This document shows positions 7,164 through 13,557 of a stretch of 13,643 nucleotides of DNA, piece by piece. This stretch comes from Spirochaetia bacterium (lineage in GTDB: Bacteria; Spirochaetota; Spirochaetia; Treponematales; Breznakiellaceae), in assembly GCA_025997655.1 (NCBI GenBank), contig BNUW01000063.1, positions 1 to 13,643 on the forward strand, in the 5' to 3' direction. The translations under genes and the position numbers were made by a program. Position 1 is the first letter of the stretch, and the number at the start of each line of letters is the position of its first letter. The notes below the pieces were generated by a model, which was given only the letters and a program-made list of their open reading frames with translations, did not search any database and was not told where the DNA came from.

Positions 7164-8269
7164 TGGAACCTCCTGCTTGCGGCATCCTCTATTTCTATGC
7201 AGGCCGCAAGGAACGCGTTCATCTCCTTATCCGTACCAATACTAACACGGAGAAAATCGGCGATCCGGGGCTTGTTGAAATGCCGTACCAGGATGCCCCG
7301 TTCCCGGAGCAATGCGAACAGATCCGGGCCGGATTTCTTTGGGGATCGGATAAAGAGGAAGTTCGCCCCGGAAGGGATCACCGTAAAGCTCAGTTTATCG
7401 AGTACCGAAGCGGCCAGTTCCCGGGCGGCGATTATCTTTTGTGTTGTCCCGTCATAGTAGGCAGTGTCCCTGAGTGCGGCGGCGGCCCCGGCCTGGGCAA
7501 GCCGGTCCACGGTATAGGAGTTGAAGGAATCCCGGATTCGGCACAGCCCTTCGATGAGCGCCTCGTTTCCTATGGCGAATCCCACCCGGAGCCCCGCCAG
7601 GGAAGCGGACTTGGAAAGGGTATGCACCGTAAGAAGGTTTGGGTGTTCTTCTATCGCAGAGACCACGGACTCGGCGCCGAAAGCGGCGTAGGCTTCATCC
7701 ACAATCAGCACCCTTTTCTGCTTTTCCTGATACGCCGCGATGCGCAGTATTTCATCCGGCGGCAAAACCCGGCCGGTGGGGGCGTTGGGGTTGGGAAAAA
7801 TCACCCCGCCTGCGGGGATACAATAGTCTTTGTAATCAATGGAAAAATCTTCCTTTACCGGAATAGTACGGAAGGGAACATTCCAAAGACCCGCATAAAC
7901 CGGATAAAAGCTATAGGTGATATCCGGAAACAGTATTGGTAACGCAGTATCACTGCTGAAAAATGCGCCGAAGGCAAAGGCCAGCACTTCGTCGGAACCG
8001 TTGCCCGCAAAGACCTGGTCGTACGTAACCTTGTACCGGGTGGCGATGGCTTCCCGCAGTTCCCGGCATTCAGGGTCGGGATACAAACGGAGACTCGCCC
8101 CGGCAGAAACGCCGCCGGAAAGAATCTTCTGTATCGCCTCAAGCGCCTTGGGGGACGGCGGGTAGGGATTCTCGTTGGTGTTCAGCTTGATGAACTGCCG
8201 GTCCCGGGGCTGTTCGCCGGGGACGTAGGGGGACAGCGTTTTGGTACGAGTGTTCCAGTAATTGCTCAT
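7160..8269 (-). CDS. hisC: Histidinol-phosphate aminotransferase
   Basis: This 369-residue PLP-dependent fold-type I aminotransferase converts imidazole-acetol phosphate and glutamate to L-histidinol phosphate and 2-oxoglutarate. Visible HisC landmarks are the N-terminal LNTNENPYPPSP (29-40), FPNPNAPTG (158-166, PLP-contacting Asn), VDEAY (190-194, with Asp for the PLP nitrogen), TLSKSASLAGLRVG (217-230, with K220 as the Schiff-base lysine and R228) and FLRVSIG (339-345, substrate carboxyl Arg). The length is normal for the family. The ATG overlaps the stop of the upstream hisA-hisIE gene by 4 bases, and its own stop overlaps the radical SAM gene by 4 bases. It acts in the cytoplasm as the seventh step of histidine synthesis. 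Confidence 0.97.
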   Translation of the reverse strand: MSNYWNTRTKTLSPYVPGEQPRDRQFIKLNTNENPYPPSPKALEAIQKILSGGVSAGASLRLYPDPECRELREAIATRYKVTYDQVFAGNGSDEVLAFAFGAFFSSDTALPILFPDITYSFYPVYAGLWNVPFRTIPVKEDFSIDYKDYCIPAGGVIFPNPNAPTGRVLPPDEILRIAAYQEKQKRVLIVDEAYAAFGAESVVSAIEEHPNLLTVHTLSKSASLAGLRVGFAIGNEALIEGLCRIRDSFNSYTVDRLAQAGAAAALRDTAYYDGTTQKIIAARELAASVLDKLSFTVIPSGANFLFIRSPKKSGPDLFALLRERGILVRHFNKPRIADFLRVSIGTDKEMNAFLAACIEIEDAASRRFQ

Positions 8270-9546
8270 TTCTTATGCCTTCTATCCAGTTCGTCCAGCA
8301 CTTCCCCCACGGTTACCCCGGCGCGGGTGATCAGGGCGGTGGTGAAGTACAATAAATCTGCCGCTTCCCAGACAATCTCGTCGTGGGTTTTGGCGGTGCA
8401 GACCTCCTCGGCCTCCTCCAGCACCTTTTCCCGGACCAGTTCGTCGTCCAGGGTGGCGGTATAGGAACCGGGGGCGGGGTTGCGGAACCGTTCGGCGATG
8501 ATGGCCTGGAGGTATTCCCAGGTGTAGCGGCGGCCGGTGTCGAAACAGGTCCAGGCCCCGGTGTGACAGGTGGGACCGGCGGGCTCCACCACGGCAAGGA
8601 GGGCGTCCCGGTCGCAGTCTGCCCGGAGGCGCAGCAGCTTTAGTGTGTGCCCCGAGGTTTCACCCTTCATCCAGAGCTTGTTCCGGGTGCGGCTATGGAA
8701 ACAGAGACTGCGCCGCTTGAAGGTTTCGGTCACCGCTTCCCGGTCGGCAAAGCCGGTCATCAGGACCTGGCCGTCCGGGGACAGGGCGATTACGGGGATG
8801 AGCGTACCGGCTTTTTTCCAGTTGAGGGAGGCGATAAAGGCATCGGCCAGGGAAATCTTGCCGGTGTAGAGGGCCATGCCGAGTTGGACATCGCAGTCCA
8901 GGGCGGCCAGCGCTTCAATTTCCGCCAGGGTGGAGACGCCGCCTGCGGCAGTAATGCTGCAGGAGACCGCCGCCCGCAGTACTTCTACCGGGGAAAGGTC
9001 GATGCCGGTCATGGTGCCCTCACGGTCCACGCAGGTAAAGAGGAGTTCCGCGGCGTAGGGCTCCACCGCCTTTGCAGCGTCAATAAGGTCCAGGCCGGTG
9101 GGAGTTTTCCAGCCGTCCACCACTATCCCGTAGTTCCCCGCGCCGCTGCTCTTGGCATCCACCGCAACGATGATTCGTTCACGGCCTATCGTTTTAACCA
9201 GGGATTCAAGAAAGGCGGTATTAACGGCGAATTCCCCGCCGGGGCCGCGAAATACCTGGGACCCCAGGATGATCTTCTGCGCCCCAAGGCTCACCAGTTC
9301 CTTTGCCTGTTCGGCTTTTCTGATACCGCCGCCAACCCTGCACTGCGCCCTGCGGAGCAGGGGTTTGATAAGCTCAAGGTTACTGCCTTTGCCCATGGCG
9401 GCGTCAAGATCTATCACCGCAACTTCGCCATAGCGGTCAAATTCATCCGCCAGTTCTGCGGCGTTATCCCGCTGCAACACTAATTCTGAACCCTGTTTAA
9501 GCTGGACGACCTTGCCGCCCTGCACATCTATCGATGCAATTACCAT
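8266..9546 (-). CDS. hisA-hisIE: HisA-HisI-HisE trifunctional fusion: ProFAR isomerase / PR-AMP cyclohydrolase / PR-ATP pyrophosphatase
   Basis: A single open frame of 426 residues carries three histidine enzymes. Residues about 1-245 are a HisA-type (beta/alpha)8 barrel ([16 protein letters not shown], catalytic D7; GGGIR at 72-76; D130 in [17 protein letters not shown] near 170-181). Residues about 247-345 are His[20 protein letters not shown] (metal ligands, about 308-317) and CHTG at 327-330 before TCF. Residues about 350-426 are His[12 protein letters not shown] and WEAADLLY with the acidic Mg-binding residues. Together they catalyse steps 2, 3 and 4 (PR-ATP to PRFAR). I use ATG 9546 rather than GTG 9555, because AGGAG (9558-9562) is then 11 bases away instead of 2. 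It overlaps hisF by 7 bases and hisC by 4. No frameshift or stop separates the domains. HisIE fusions are common; HisA on the front is unusual. Confidence 0.93.
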   Translation of the reverse strand: MVIASIDVQGGKVVQLKQGSELVLQRDNAAELADEFDRYGEVAVIDLDAAMGKGSNLELIKPLLRRAQCRVGGGIRKAEQAKELVSLGAQKIILGSQVFRGPGGEFAVNTAFLESLVKTIGRERIIVAVDAKSSGAGNYGIVVDGWKTPTGLDLIDAAKAVEPYAAELLFTCVDREGTMTGIDLSPVEVLRAAVSCSITAAGGVSTLAEIEALAALDCDVQLGMALYTGKISLADAFIASLNWKKAGTLIPVIALSPDGQVLMTGFADREAVTETFKRRSLCFHSRTRNKLWMKGETSGHTLKLLRLRADCDRDALLAVVEPAGPTCHTGAWTCFDTGRRYTWEYLQAIIAERFRNPAPGSYTATLDDELVREKVLEEAEEVCTAKTHDEIVWEAADLLYFTTALITRAGVTVGEVLDELDRRHKK

Positions 9547-10334
9547 CTGACGCACACTCCTTTCGATTCGGCGTATTTTTTTATTTCCGGGATCGTGGTC
9601 CTCCCAAAGTGCAGCAGTGATGCTACCAGGGCTGCATCAGCATTGCCCCATTGGTCACCGCTTTGTCCCCCCGGCGGCAGCAGCACATTTGCTATCTGGT
9701 CCAGGTTCCCCGCCCCCCCCGAGGCGATTACCGGAACCGGGACGGCCTCCAGAATGGCCCGGGTCAATTCCAGGTCGTAGCCCGCCCCGGTCCCGTCGGC
9801 GTCAATGGAGTTGAGGAGTATTTCCCCCGCCCCCAGTTCCACCGCCCGTACCGCCCAGGCCGCCGCATCCAGCCCCGTGTCTTCACGGCCGCCGTGGGAA
9901 TAGGCGTGCCAGCAGGGCTTGCCATCGACCCCGGCGCGGGCGGCGTCAATGGACAGCACCACACACTGGCTGCCGTAGGCGCGGGCCATGTCCGCAAGGA
10001 GTTGGGGGGTTTGGAGCGCCGAGGTGCAAACCGAAACCTTGTCCGCTCCGGCGTTCATGGCCTCCCGCATATCCTCCACGGTGCGTATGCCGCCGCCCAC
10101 ACAGAGGGGGATGAACACCTCCGCAGCAACCCTGCGGACAACATCCAACAGGGTAGCCCGGCTTTTATAGGAAGCCCCGATGTCCAGGAAGGTGAGTTCA
10201 TCCGCACCCTGATCATTGTAACGCCGGGCCAGTTCCACCGGGTCCCCGGCATCCTGGATGCCCTTGAATTTAATGCCCTTTACTACCCGCCCATCGTCTA
10301 CGTCCAAACAGGGGATGATTCGTTTCGCTTGCAT
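9540..10334 (-). CDS. hisF: Imidazole glycerol phosphate synthase, cyclase subunit
   Basis: The 264-residue barrel has the HisF landmarks [16 protein letters not shown] (catalytic D11), [15 protein letters not shown] (78-85), VVLSIDAAR (catalytic D130), [18 protein letters not shown] (173-190) and VIASGGAG. It uses ammonia from HisH to turn PRFAR into imidazole glycerol phosphate and AICAR. The family is usually about 250-258 residues; the extra residues are mostly a Gly/Gln-rich insert at about 219-231 ([13 protein letters not shown]) between VL and [14 protein letters not shown], a surface loop region. ATG 10334 lies 2 bases after the hisH stop; no strong ribosome-binding site is visible, only a G-rich stretch inside hisH, so coupling to hisH is likely. 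Confidence 0.97.
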   Translation of the reverse strand: MQAKRIIPCLDVDDGRVVKGIKFKGIQDAGDPVELARRYNDQGADELTFLDIGASYKSRATLLDVVRRVAAEVFIPLCVGGGIRTVEDMREAMNAGADKVSVCTSALQTPQLLADMARAYGSQCVVLSIDAARAGVDGKPCWHAYSHGGREDTGLDAAAWAVRAVELGAGEILLNSIDADGTGAGYDLELTRAILEAVPVPVIASGGAGNLDQIANVLLPPGGQSGDQWGNADAALVASLLHFGRTTIPEIKKYAESKGVCVRW

Positions 10335-10336
10335 AT

Positions 10337-10969
10337 TCAGCCCCCGATCCAGTTTTCCAGCAGCTTCAATCCCAATGCGCCGGACTTTTCCGGATGAAAC
10401 TGAACGGCGGCCAAAGCGCCCTGTTCTATCACGGAACAGTAACGCACATAATACTCGGCCCAGGCAGCGGCGACGGAATCATCGGCGGGGACCGTGTAAT
10501 AAGAATGTATATAGTAGAAAAACGAATTTTCCGGCAAACCCCGGAATAGTTTTGAACCCGGCCTGGCCTGAGTTTGATTCCAGCCGATTTGGGGAACCTT
10601 CCGTCCGGGAAACCGCTTCACCGTGCCGGGGATTACCCCCAGGCCGCATACGTTCTCCTTGAACGCGCCGTTCTCCTTGAACGCTTCTTCGGAGCTATCA
10701 AATAAAAGCTGCAGCCCGATACATATCCCCAGGAAGGGCTTATCTGCCTGTATCCATTCCCGGAGGGCAGCGGCATAACCGGACTTTTCCAGGGAGGCCA
10801 TGGCGGTGGCGAAGTGCCCGTCACCGGGGAAGAGCAATTTTTCGTAGGGAACGTTCCCGCCGGCAATTTCCTCCGGGCCTTTAACGAAACGGCCTTCAGA
10901 GCCCAGCCGTTTCAGGGCGTTCATCACCGACCCCAGGTTTCCCGCGCCATAGTCGATCACCCCGATCAC
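10337..10969 (-). CDS. hisH: Imidazole glycerol phosphate synthase, glutaminase subunit
   Basis: This 210-residue class I glutamine amidotransferase supplies ammonia to HisF. Catalytic Cys83 is in [11 protein letters not shown] (normally GICLGMQ), and the His-Glu pair is in FHPEKS near 190. The N-terminus [11 protein letters not shown] and QIGWNQ are family-typical. It begins at GTG 10969, whose GTGA overlaps the hisB stop by 4 bases; AGGAG at 10976-10980 is well placed. Oddities: FPGDGHF replaces the usual LPGVGAF near 47-53, and residues 96-107 ([12 protein letters not shown]) are a perfect 6-residue tandem duplication from an 18-bp repeat. The catalytic residues are intact, so activity is expected. 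Confidence 0.96.
   Translation of the reverse strand: MIGVIDYGAGNLGSVMNALKRLGSEGRFVKGPEEIAGGNVPYEKLLFPGDGHFATAMASLEKSGYAAALREWIQADKPFLGICIGLQLLFDSSEEAFKENGAFKENVCGLGVIPGTVKRFPGRKVPQIGWNQTQARPGSKLFRGLPENSFFYYIHSYYTVPADDSVAAAWAEYYVRYCSVIEQGALAAVQFHPEKSGALGLKLLENWIGG
10651..10684 (-). repeat. 18-bp in-frame tandem duplication inside hisH
   Basis: CGTTCTCCTTGAACGC occurs at 10651-10666 and again at 10669-10684, an 18-base period, giving [12 protein letters not shown] in HisH at about 96-107. The identity of the copies suggests a recent event in a surface loop after the active-site Cys. Confidence 0.9.
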
Positions 10970-11571
10970 ACTAATACTCCCTTTGTGGAGGGGATCAGAT
11001 CTGCGGACCGGGGATCGATTTCCGCCGCTTCCCTGAGCGCCCGCGCCGCCGCCTTAAACAGGGCTTCGATTTTGTGGTGATCGCTCCTGCCCCGGAGTAT
11101 GTCCAGGTGCAGGGTGATACCCGCCGCAGACACAAAACCCTGCCAGAAATCCTCGACCGTATCGGTCTGGAAAGACGCAGAGCCTGACACCAGGGGTATC
11201 CCCGAAAGCTGCGCGTCAAACACCAGGAAGCCCCGGCCGGAAACATCCACCGCGGCCCGCGCCAAGGTTTCGTCCATAGGGTAAAGGCAGCTCCCCACCC
11301 TTCGTATCCCCCGCTTCTCCCCCAGTGCCTTGGCGAAACACTGCCCCAACACTATTCCGGTGTCCTCCACCAGGTGATGCTGATCCACCTCAAGGTCTCC
11401 ACGGGCCTGCACCTTCAGATCGAACAGCCCGTGCCGCGCAAAGGTATTGAGCATGTGCCCCATAAACCCGATAGGGTACGCCAGGGTCGCCTCCCCTGCC
11501 CCGTCCAGGTTCAGCCTAACGGTAATATCCGTTTCCTTAGTCGCCCTGCTTATCTCAGCCTGTCTAGCCAT
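10966..11571 (-). CDS. hisB: Imidazoleglycerol-phosphate dehydratase
   Basis: This 201-residue monofunctional dehydratase makes imidazole-acetol phosphate from imidazole glycerol phosphate, step 6. Metal-binding clusters are GHML at 38-41, DQHHLVEDTG (H65, H66, E69, D70) and RSDHHKIE (H165, H166, E169). The usual FFDHML reads FMGHML here: the Asp before the His is a Gly, while the His ligand (39) is kept. There is no phosphatase domain, so the histidinol-phosphate phosphatase must be encoded elsewhere. ATG 11571 lies 13 bases after the hisG stop, with AAGGAG (11581-11586) overlapping that stop. It is shared with HisH by a 4-base overlap. Confidence 0.97.
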   Translation of the reverse strand: MARQAEISRATKETDITVRLNLDGAGEATLAYPIGFMGHMLNTFARHGLFDLKVQARGDLEVDQHHLVEDTGIVLGQCFAKALGEKRGIRRVGSCLYPMDETLARAAVDVSGRGFLVFDAQLSGIPLVSGSASFQTDTVEDFWQGFVSAAGITLHLDILRGRSDHHKIEALFKAAARALREAAEIDPRSADLIPSTKGVLV

Positions 11572-11583
11572 AACATCAACTCC

Positions 11584-12438
11584 TTAGGGAACCACTTTCC
11601 GCAAATTGTACTCCACAATATCCTCGGCGCCCAACTTTTTTAAGCGGGGGAGAAGCTCCGCTACCTCGTGTTTCTTCACCGCGATCTTTATTGCGTAACC
11701 CTCATCACCATGCAGCGGGGCCACCGTGGGGCTCTTCATCGCCGGAAGACCCGCGACAAGTTCTGCGAACCGCGCTTTGGGGACATTCATCTCCAGCATC
11801 ACCCGGTCCCGGCCGTCCAGTACCGCCTTAAAGAGCATCGCCAGCTCTTCGATATGCAGCCGTTTTTCACGGTCCGCCATTGCCGCCCGGGACGCCACAA
11901 AGCGGGTGGAGGATTCCATGATCGCCGCGATGATACGCAGGCCGTTGTCCCTCAAGGTCTGCCCCGAAGACGTATTGTCGATGATCATGTCCGCATCGTC
12001 CGGGGGGAAAACTTCGGTGGCGCCGTAGGTGCGGAGTATGCGGTAGTTGTACCCCTGTTGTTTCAGCCAGCCTTCGGCGAGGTTCACATATTCTGTGGCC
12101 ACCACCAGCTTTTTTGTTTTGGCGGCCCCTTCATCCAGGCCGACGGGAACCGCCGCCACGATCCGCACCTTGTCCATTCCCAGGTCAAGGAGTTCCACCA
12201 CATCGGCCCCGCTTTCCTGTATCCAGTCGATACCGGTAAACCCCGCATCGTGGCTCCCCAGTTCCAAGAGTTCCCCCACGTTTTGGGGTTTCATGATCTT
12301 GGCGTCGATCCAGTCCGCCGCGATCATCGGCCGGTAAGTTCGATCCGCCAGATAGATGGGGAACCCCGCCTCGGAAAAGAGCCATGAAACATTGTCAAAA
12401 ATCCGTCCCTTGGGGATCAATATTCGCAGTTTATCCAT
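11584..12438 (-). CDS. hisG: ATP phosphoribosyltransferase, long form
   Basis: The 284-residue product starts MDKLRILIPKGRI, catalysing ATP plus PRPP to PR-ATP, the committed and feedback-inhibited first step. The PRPP loop is IDNTSSGQTLRDNGL at about 167-181 (family form D-x-V-S-T-G-T-T-L). After about 205 comes the HisG C-terminal ACT-like regulatory domain, ending in LHGDEGYAIKIAVKKHEVAELLPRLKKLGAEDIVEY. This identifies the long, self-sufficient HisG, so no HisZ is needed. The start ATG 12438 follows GAGAGG (12441-12446), directly after the attenuator U-run. An in-frame extension to 12585 reads through the attenuator and is rejected. It is the first enzyme gene of the operon, under leader control. 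Confidence 0.97.
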   Translation of the reverse strand: MDKLRILIPKGRIFDNVSWLFSEAGFPIYLADRTYRPMIAADWIDAKIMKPQNVGELLELGSHDAGFTGIDWIQESGADVVELLDLGMDKVRIVAAVPVGLDEGAAKTKKLVVATEYVNLAEGWLKQQGYNYRILRTYGATEVFPPDDADMIIDNTSSGQTLRDNGLRIIAAIMESSTRFVASRAAMADREKRLHIEELAMLFKAVLDGRDRVMLEMNVPKARFAELVAGLPAMKSPTVAPLHGDEGYAIKIAVKKHEVAELLPRLKKLGAEDIVEYNLRKVVP

Positions 12439-12447
12439 ATCCTCTCC

Positions 12448-12483
12448 AAAAAAAAGCCGTGGATTCCTTGGAACCCACGGCTT
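12448..12483 (-). terminator. Attenuator terminator of the his operon
   Basis: A 14-bp stem pairs 12470-12483 (minus strand AAGCCGTGGGTTCC) with 12454-12467 (GGAATCCACGGCTT), with one G-U pair and a very tight AA centre that would open to a CCAAGG loop. A run of eight T follows on the minus strand (12448-12455, directly joined to the stem). It lies between the leader peptide and the hisG ribosome-binding site, exactly where a transcription attenuator belongs. Confidence 0.9.
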
Positions 12484-12511
12484 GTAGTACCGTTTAAAAC
12501 GCCGCCGCAAA

Positions 12512-12598
12512 CTAGGTTGCGATGACGCCGGATTCCGGGTCGCGTGGGTATCCATGATGATGGTGATGATGGCCCAGGGCCGCAAAAATCCGCTTCAT
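12512..12598 (-). CDS. hisL: His operon leader peptide with six consecutive His codons
   Basis: This 28-codon ORF begins MKRIFAALG, continues with six His at residues 10-15 (CAT CAT CAC CAT CAT CAT) and then a Pro/Gly-rich tail, ending at TAG 12512-12514. It is too short for usual ORF cutoffs, but its place is diagnostic: between a promoter and an intrinsic terminator immediately upstream of hisG. Enteric hisL works by ribosome stalling on His codons when charged tRNA-His is scarce; the same logic fits here. No Shine-Dalgarno is visible, and the predicted transcription start falls on the A of the ATG, suggesting leaderless translation. The peptide itself probably has no function. Expression as a peptide has not been shown. 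Confidence 0.88.
   Translation of the reverse strand: MKRIFAALGHHHHHHGYPRDPESGVIAT
12543..12576 (-). promoter_or_regulatory. Protector and antiterminator segments of the his attenuator
   Basis: Segment 2 (12543-12553, GGATACCCACG, just after the His codons) can pair with the left arm of the terminator (CGTGGGTTCC, 12470-12479): 10 pairs with one bulged U. This would prevent the terminator. Segment 1 (TGGGCCATC, 12568-12576, codons 8-11) can instead pair with 12545-12552 (GATACCCA): 7 pairs with a small internal loop. A ribosome stalled on the His codons would cover segment 1 and free segment 2. GGAATCC at 12530-12536 is a further, weaker partner. All pairings were read by eye. Confidence 0.65.
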
Positions 12599-12604
12599 GG
12601 GAAG

Positions 12605-12634
12605 AATGTACCAAATAACGATAAAAAATGTCAA
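12605..12634 (-). promoter_or_regulatory. Sigma-70-type promoter of the his operon
   Basis: On the minus strand, a perfect -35 TTGACA (12629-12634) is followed, after 18 bases, by TACATT (12605-12610), preceded by TGG, an extended -10 (TGnTACATT). The predicted start is near 12598, at the leader-peptide ATG. Confidence 0.75.
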
Positions 12635-12646
12635 GGGCTTCTGCAT

Positions 12647-12840
12647 CAGGGCCAGCGCATACTTATAGGCTGAACTTCGGGTTTTCCATGAAACAAGAAT
12701 TTAATCCACGGATTACACGGATTAACACGGATAAAATAAGAAATTGTATTTCCTATCCGTGTATATCCGTGTAATCCGTGGACTCTTTTCATTCTTTATC
12801 TATTCGATGGATATTACTTAGCAAGTATGCGCTGGCCCTG
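12647..12840. mobile_element. MITE-like palindromic element beside the his promoter
   Basis: It is bounded by perfect 18-bp inverted repeats, CAGGGCCAGCGCATACTT (12647-12664) and its complement (12823-12840). A 10-bp direct repeat, GCTTCTGCAT, abuts both ends (12637-12646 and 12841-12850), like a target-site duplication. No ORF of note lies inside, so it would need a transposase elsewhere; duplications of 10-12 bp are typical of IS4-type elements, but I cannot assign a family. The inner 29-bp inverted repeat (12705-12782) is centred on the same axis, 12743.5, with 40 bases on each side between inner and outer arms. The element ends 2 bases before the left direct repeat-flanked his promoter region (the -35 is at 12629-12634). 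Confidence 0.7.
12705..12782. repeat. 29-bp inverted repeat made of CACGGAT decamers
   Basis: The arms 12705-12733 and 12754-12782 are complementary except for two positions near the middle. Each arm contains three copies of CACGGAT at 10-base spacing (as in CCACGGATTACACGGATTAA), and the loop is 20 bases. As RNA it would be a stable hairpin in either direction. This kind of CACGGATTA repeat is a common intergenic type in many bacteria (from memory, not checked here). Confidence 0.85.
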
Positions 12841-12891
12841 GCTTCTGCATTTACTTTTATTAATCCCCAAAGCCTATATGGGCCGGGTAAC

Positions 12892-13533
12892 TCAGCCAAA
12901 CAGCCCCGCCCCCAGTTCAAAGGCCTTCCTCTTGTCCCGGGGGAACACCGTTTCCCGCCGGGTTTTCCGCTCATCCCCGTCAAACATGGTCATCTCGTAC
13001 TTGGCGTAGTCCGTGGTCTGCCAGGTTTCGGTACACGTCAAGGTCTTTGCGGGGCCGATGAGCGCCGTAAAGCGGTCCTCGTAGAACTTGAACTTCTCCG
13101 CATACCCTATGGATTTCATGACATCCTCGCTTACATTCATGGTGTAGATAAGGAGCACGGGGACTCTTCGGGTAAAGAAGGTAGTTTTGTCTTTATTGTA
13201 GGTGATGTACTGGAAGGTGAGCCGTTCGATAAGGGCCCGGACCGCAGCGGTAACCTCGTCGATATAGATGGGGGAGCCGATGATGAGGGCGTCACATTCG
13301 TGGATGCGGTCCAGGACCGGTTTCAAGTCGTCCTTGGCAGCGCAGCGGCCCAGACTTTTCCCGCCCCGGCGCTTGCACTCAAAGCAACTGATACAGCCCT
13401 TGAAGTTGAGATCGTACAGGTTGACGAGTTCCGTTTCCGAGCCCTTGGAAGCCGCGCCTTTTAGGGCTTCCTCCGTAAGGATATGGGTATTCCAGCCCTT
13501 GCGGGGGCTGCCGTTGATGGCGATTGTTTTCAT
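12892..13533 (-). CDS. Flavodoxin-family / iron-sulfur flavoprotein-like oxidoreductase
   Basis: The start is ATG 13533, 6 bases after AGAGG; a TTG at 13554 is less likely. The 213-residue product has a flavodoxin-like fold: MKTIAINGSPRKGWNT (1-16) carries the FMN phosphate-binding loop GSPRKGWNT, and IIGSPIY (84-90) is the second FMN-contacting loop. C47-x2-C50-x2-C53 (GCISCFECK), with C64 in GRCAAKDD, is a compact cysteine motif of the kind seen in iron-sulfur flavoproteins, so it may hold a 4Fe-4S cluster as well as FMN. A role in electron transfer or reduction of quinones, metals or oxygen species fits; the partner is unknown. It lies just after the 3' end of another gene on the same strand (24-base gap), which suggests an operon, and it is separated from the his promoter by the palindromic element. 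No terminator with a U-run was found after it. Confidence 0.87.
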   Translation of the reverse strand: MKTIAINGSPRKGWNTHILTEEALKGAASKGSETELVNLYDLNFKGCISCFECKRRGGKSLGRCAAKDDLKPVLDRIHECDALIIGSPIYIDEVTAAVRALIERLTFQYITYNKDKTTFFTRRVPVLLIYTMNVSEDVMKSIGYAEKFKFYEDRFTALIGPAKTLTCTETWQTTDYAKYEMTMFDGDERKTRRETVFPRDKRKAFELGAGLFG

Positions 13534-13557
13534 GGTGCGCCTCTCTCTTGACAAATT

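Noticed and set aside
9547-9555. GTG start for hisA-hisIE
   Set aside because: Only about 2 bases from AGGAG, whereas the ATG at 9546 gives normal spacing and the usual HisA start.
7163-10397. Long plus-strand ORFs opposite the his genes (for example 8647-9483 and 9651-10397)
   Set aside because: They are shadow frames of well-recognised minus-strand enzymes in GC-rich DNA and carry no family motifs.
12439-12585. In-frame N-terminal extension of hisG starting MRPWAIITII
   Set aside because: It crosses the terminator and U-run, while MDKLRILIPK at 12438 has a ribosome-binding site and matches the usual HisG start.
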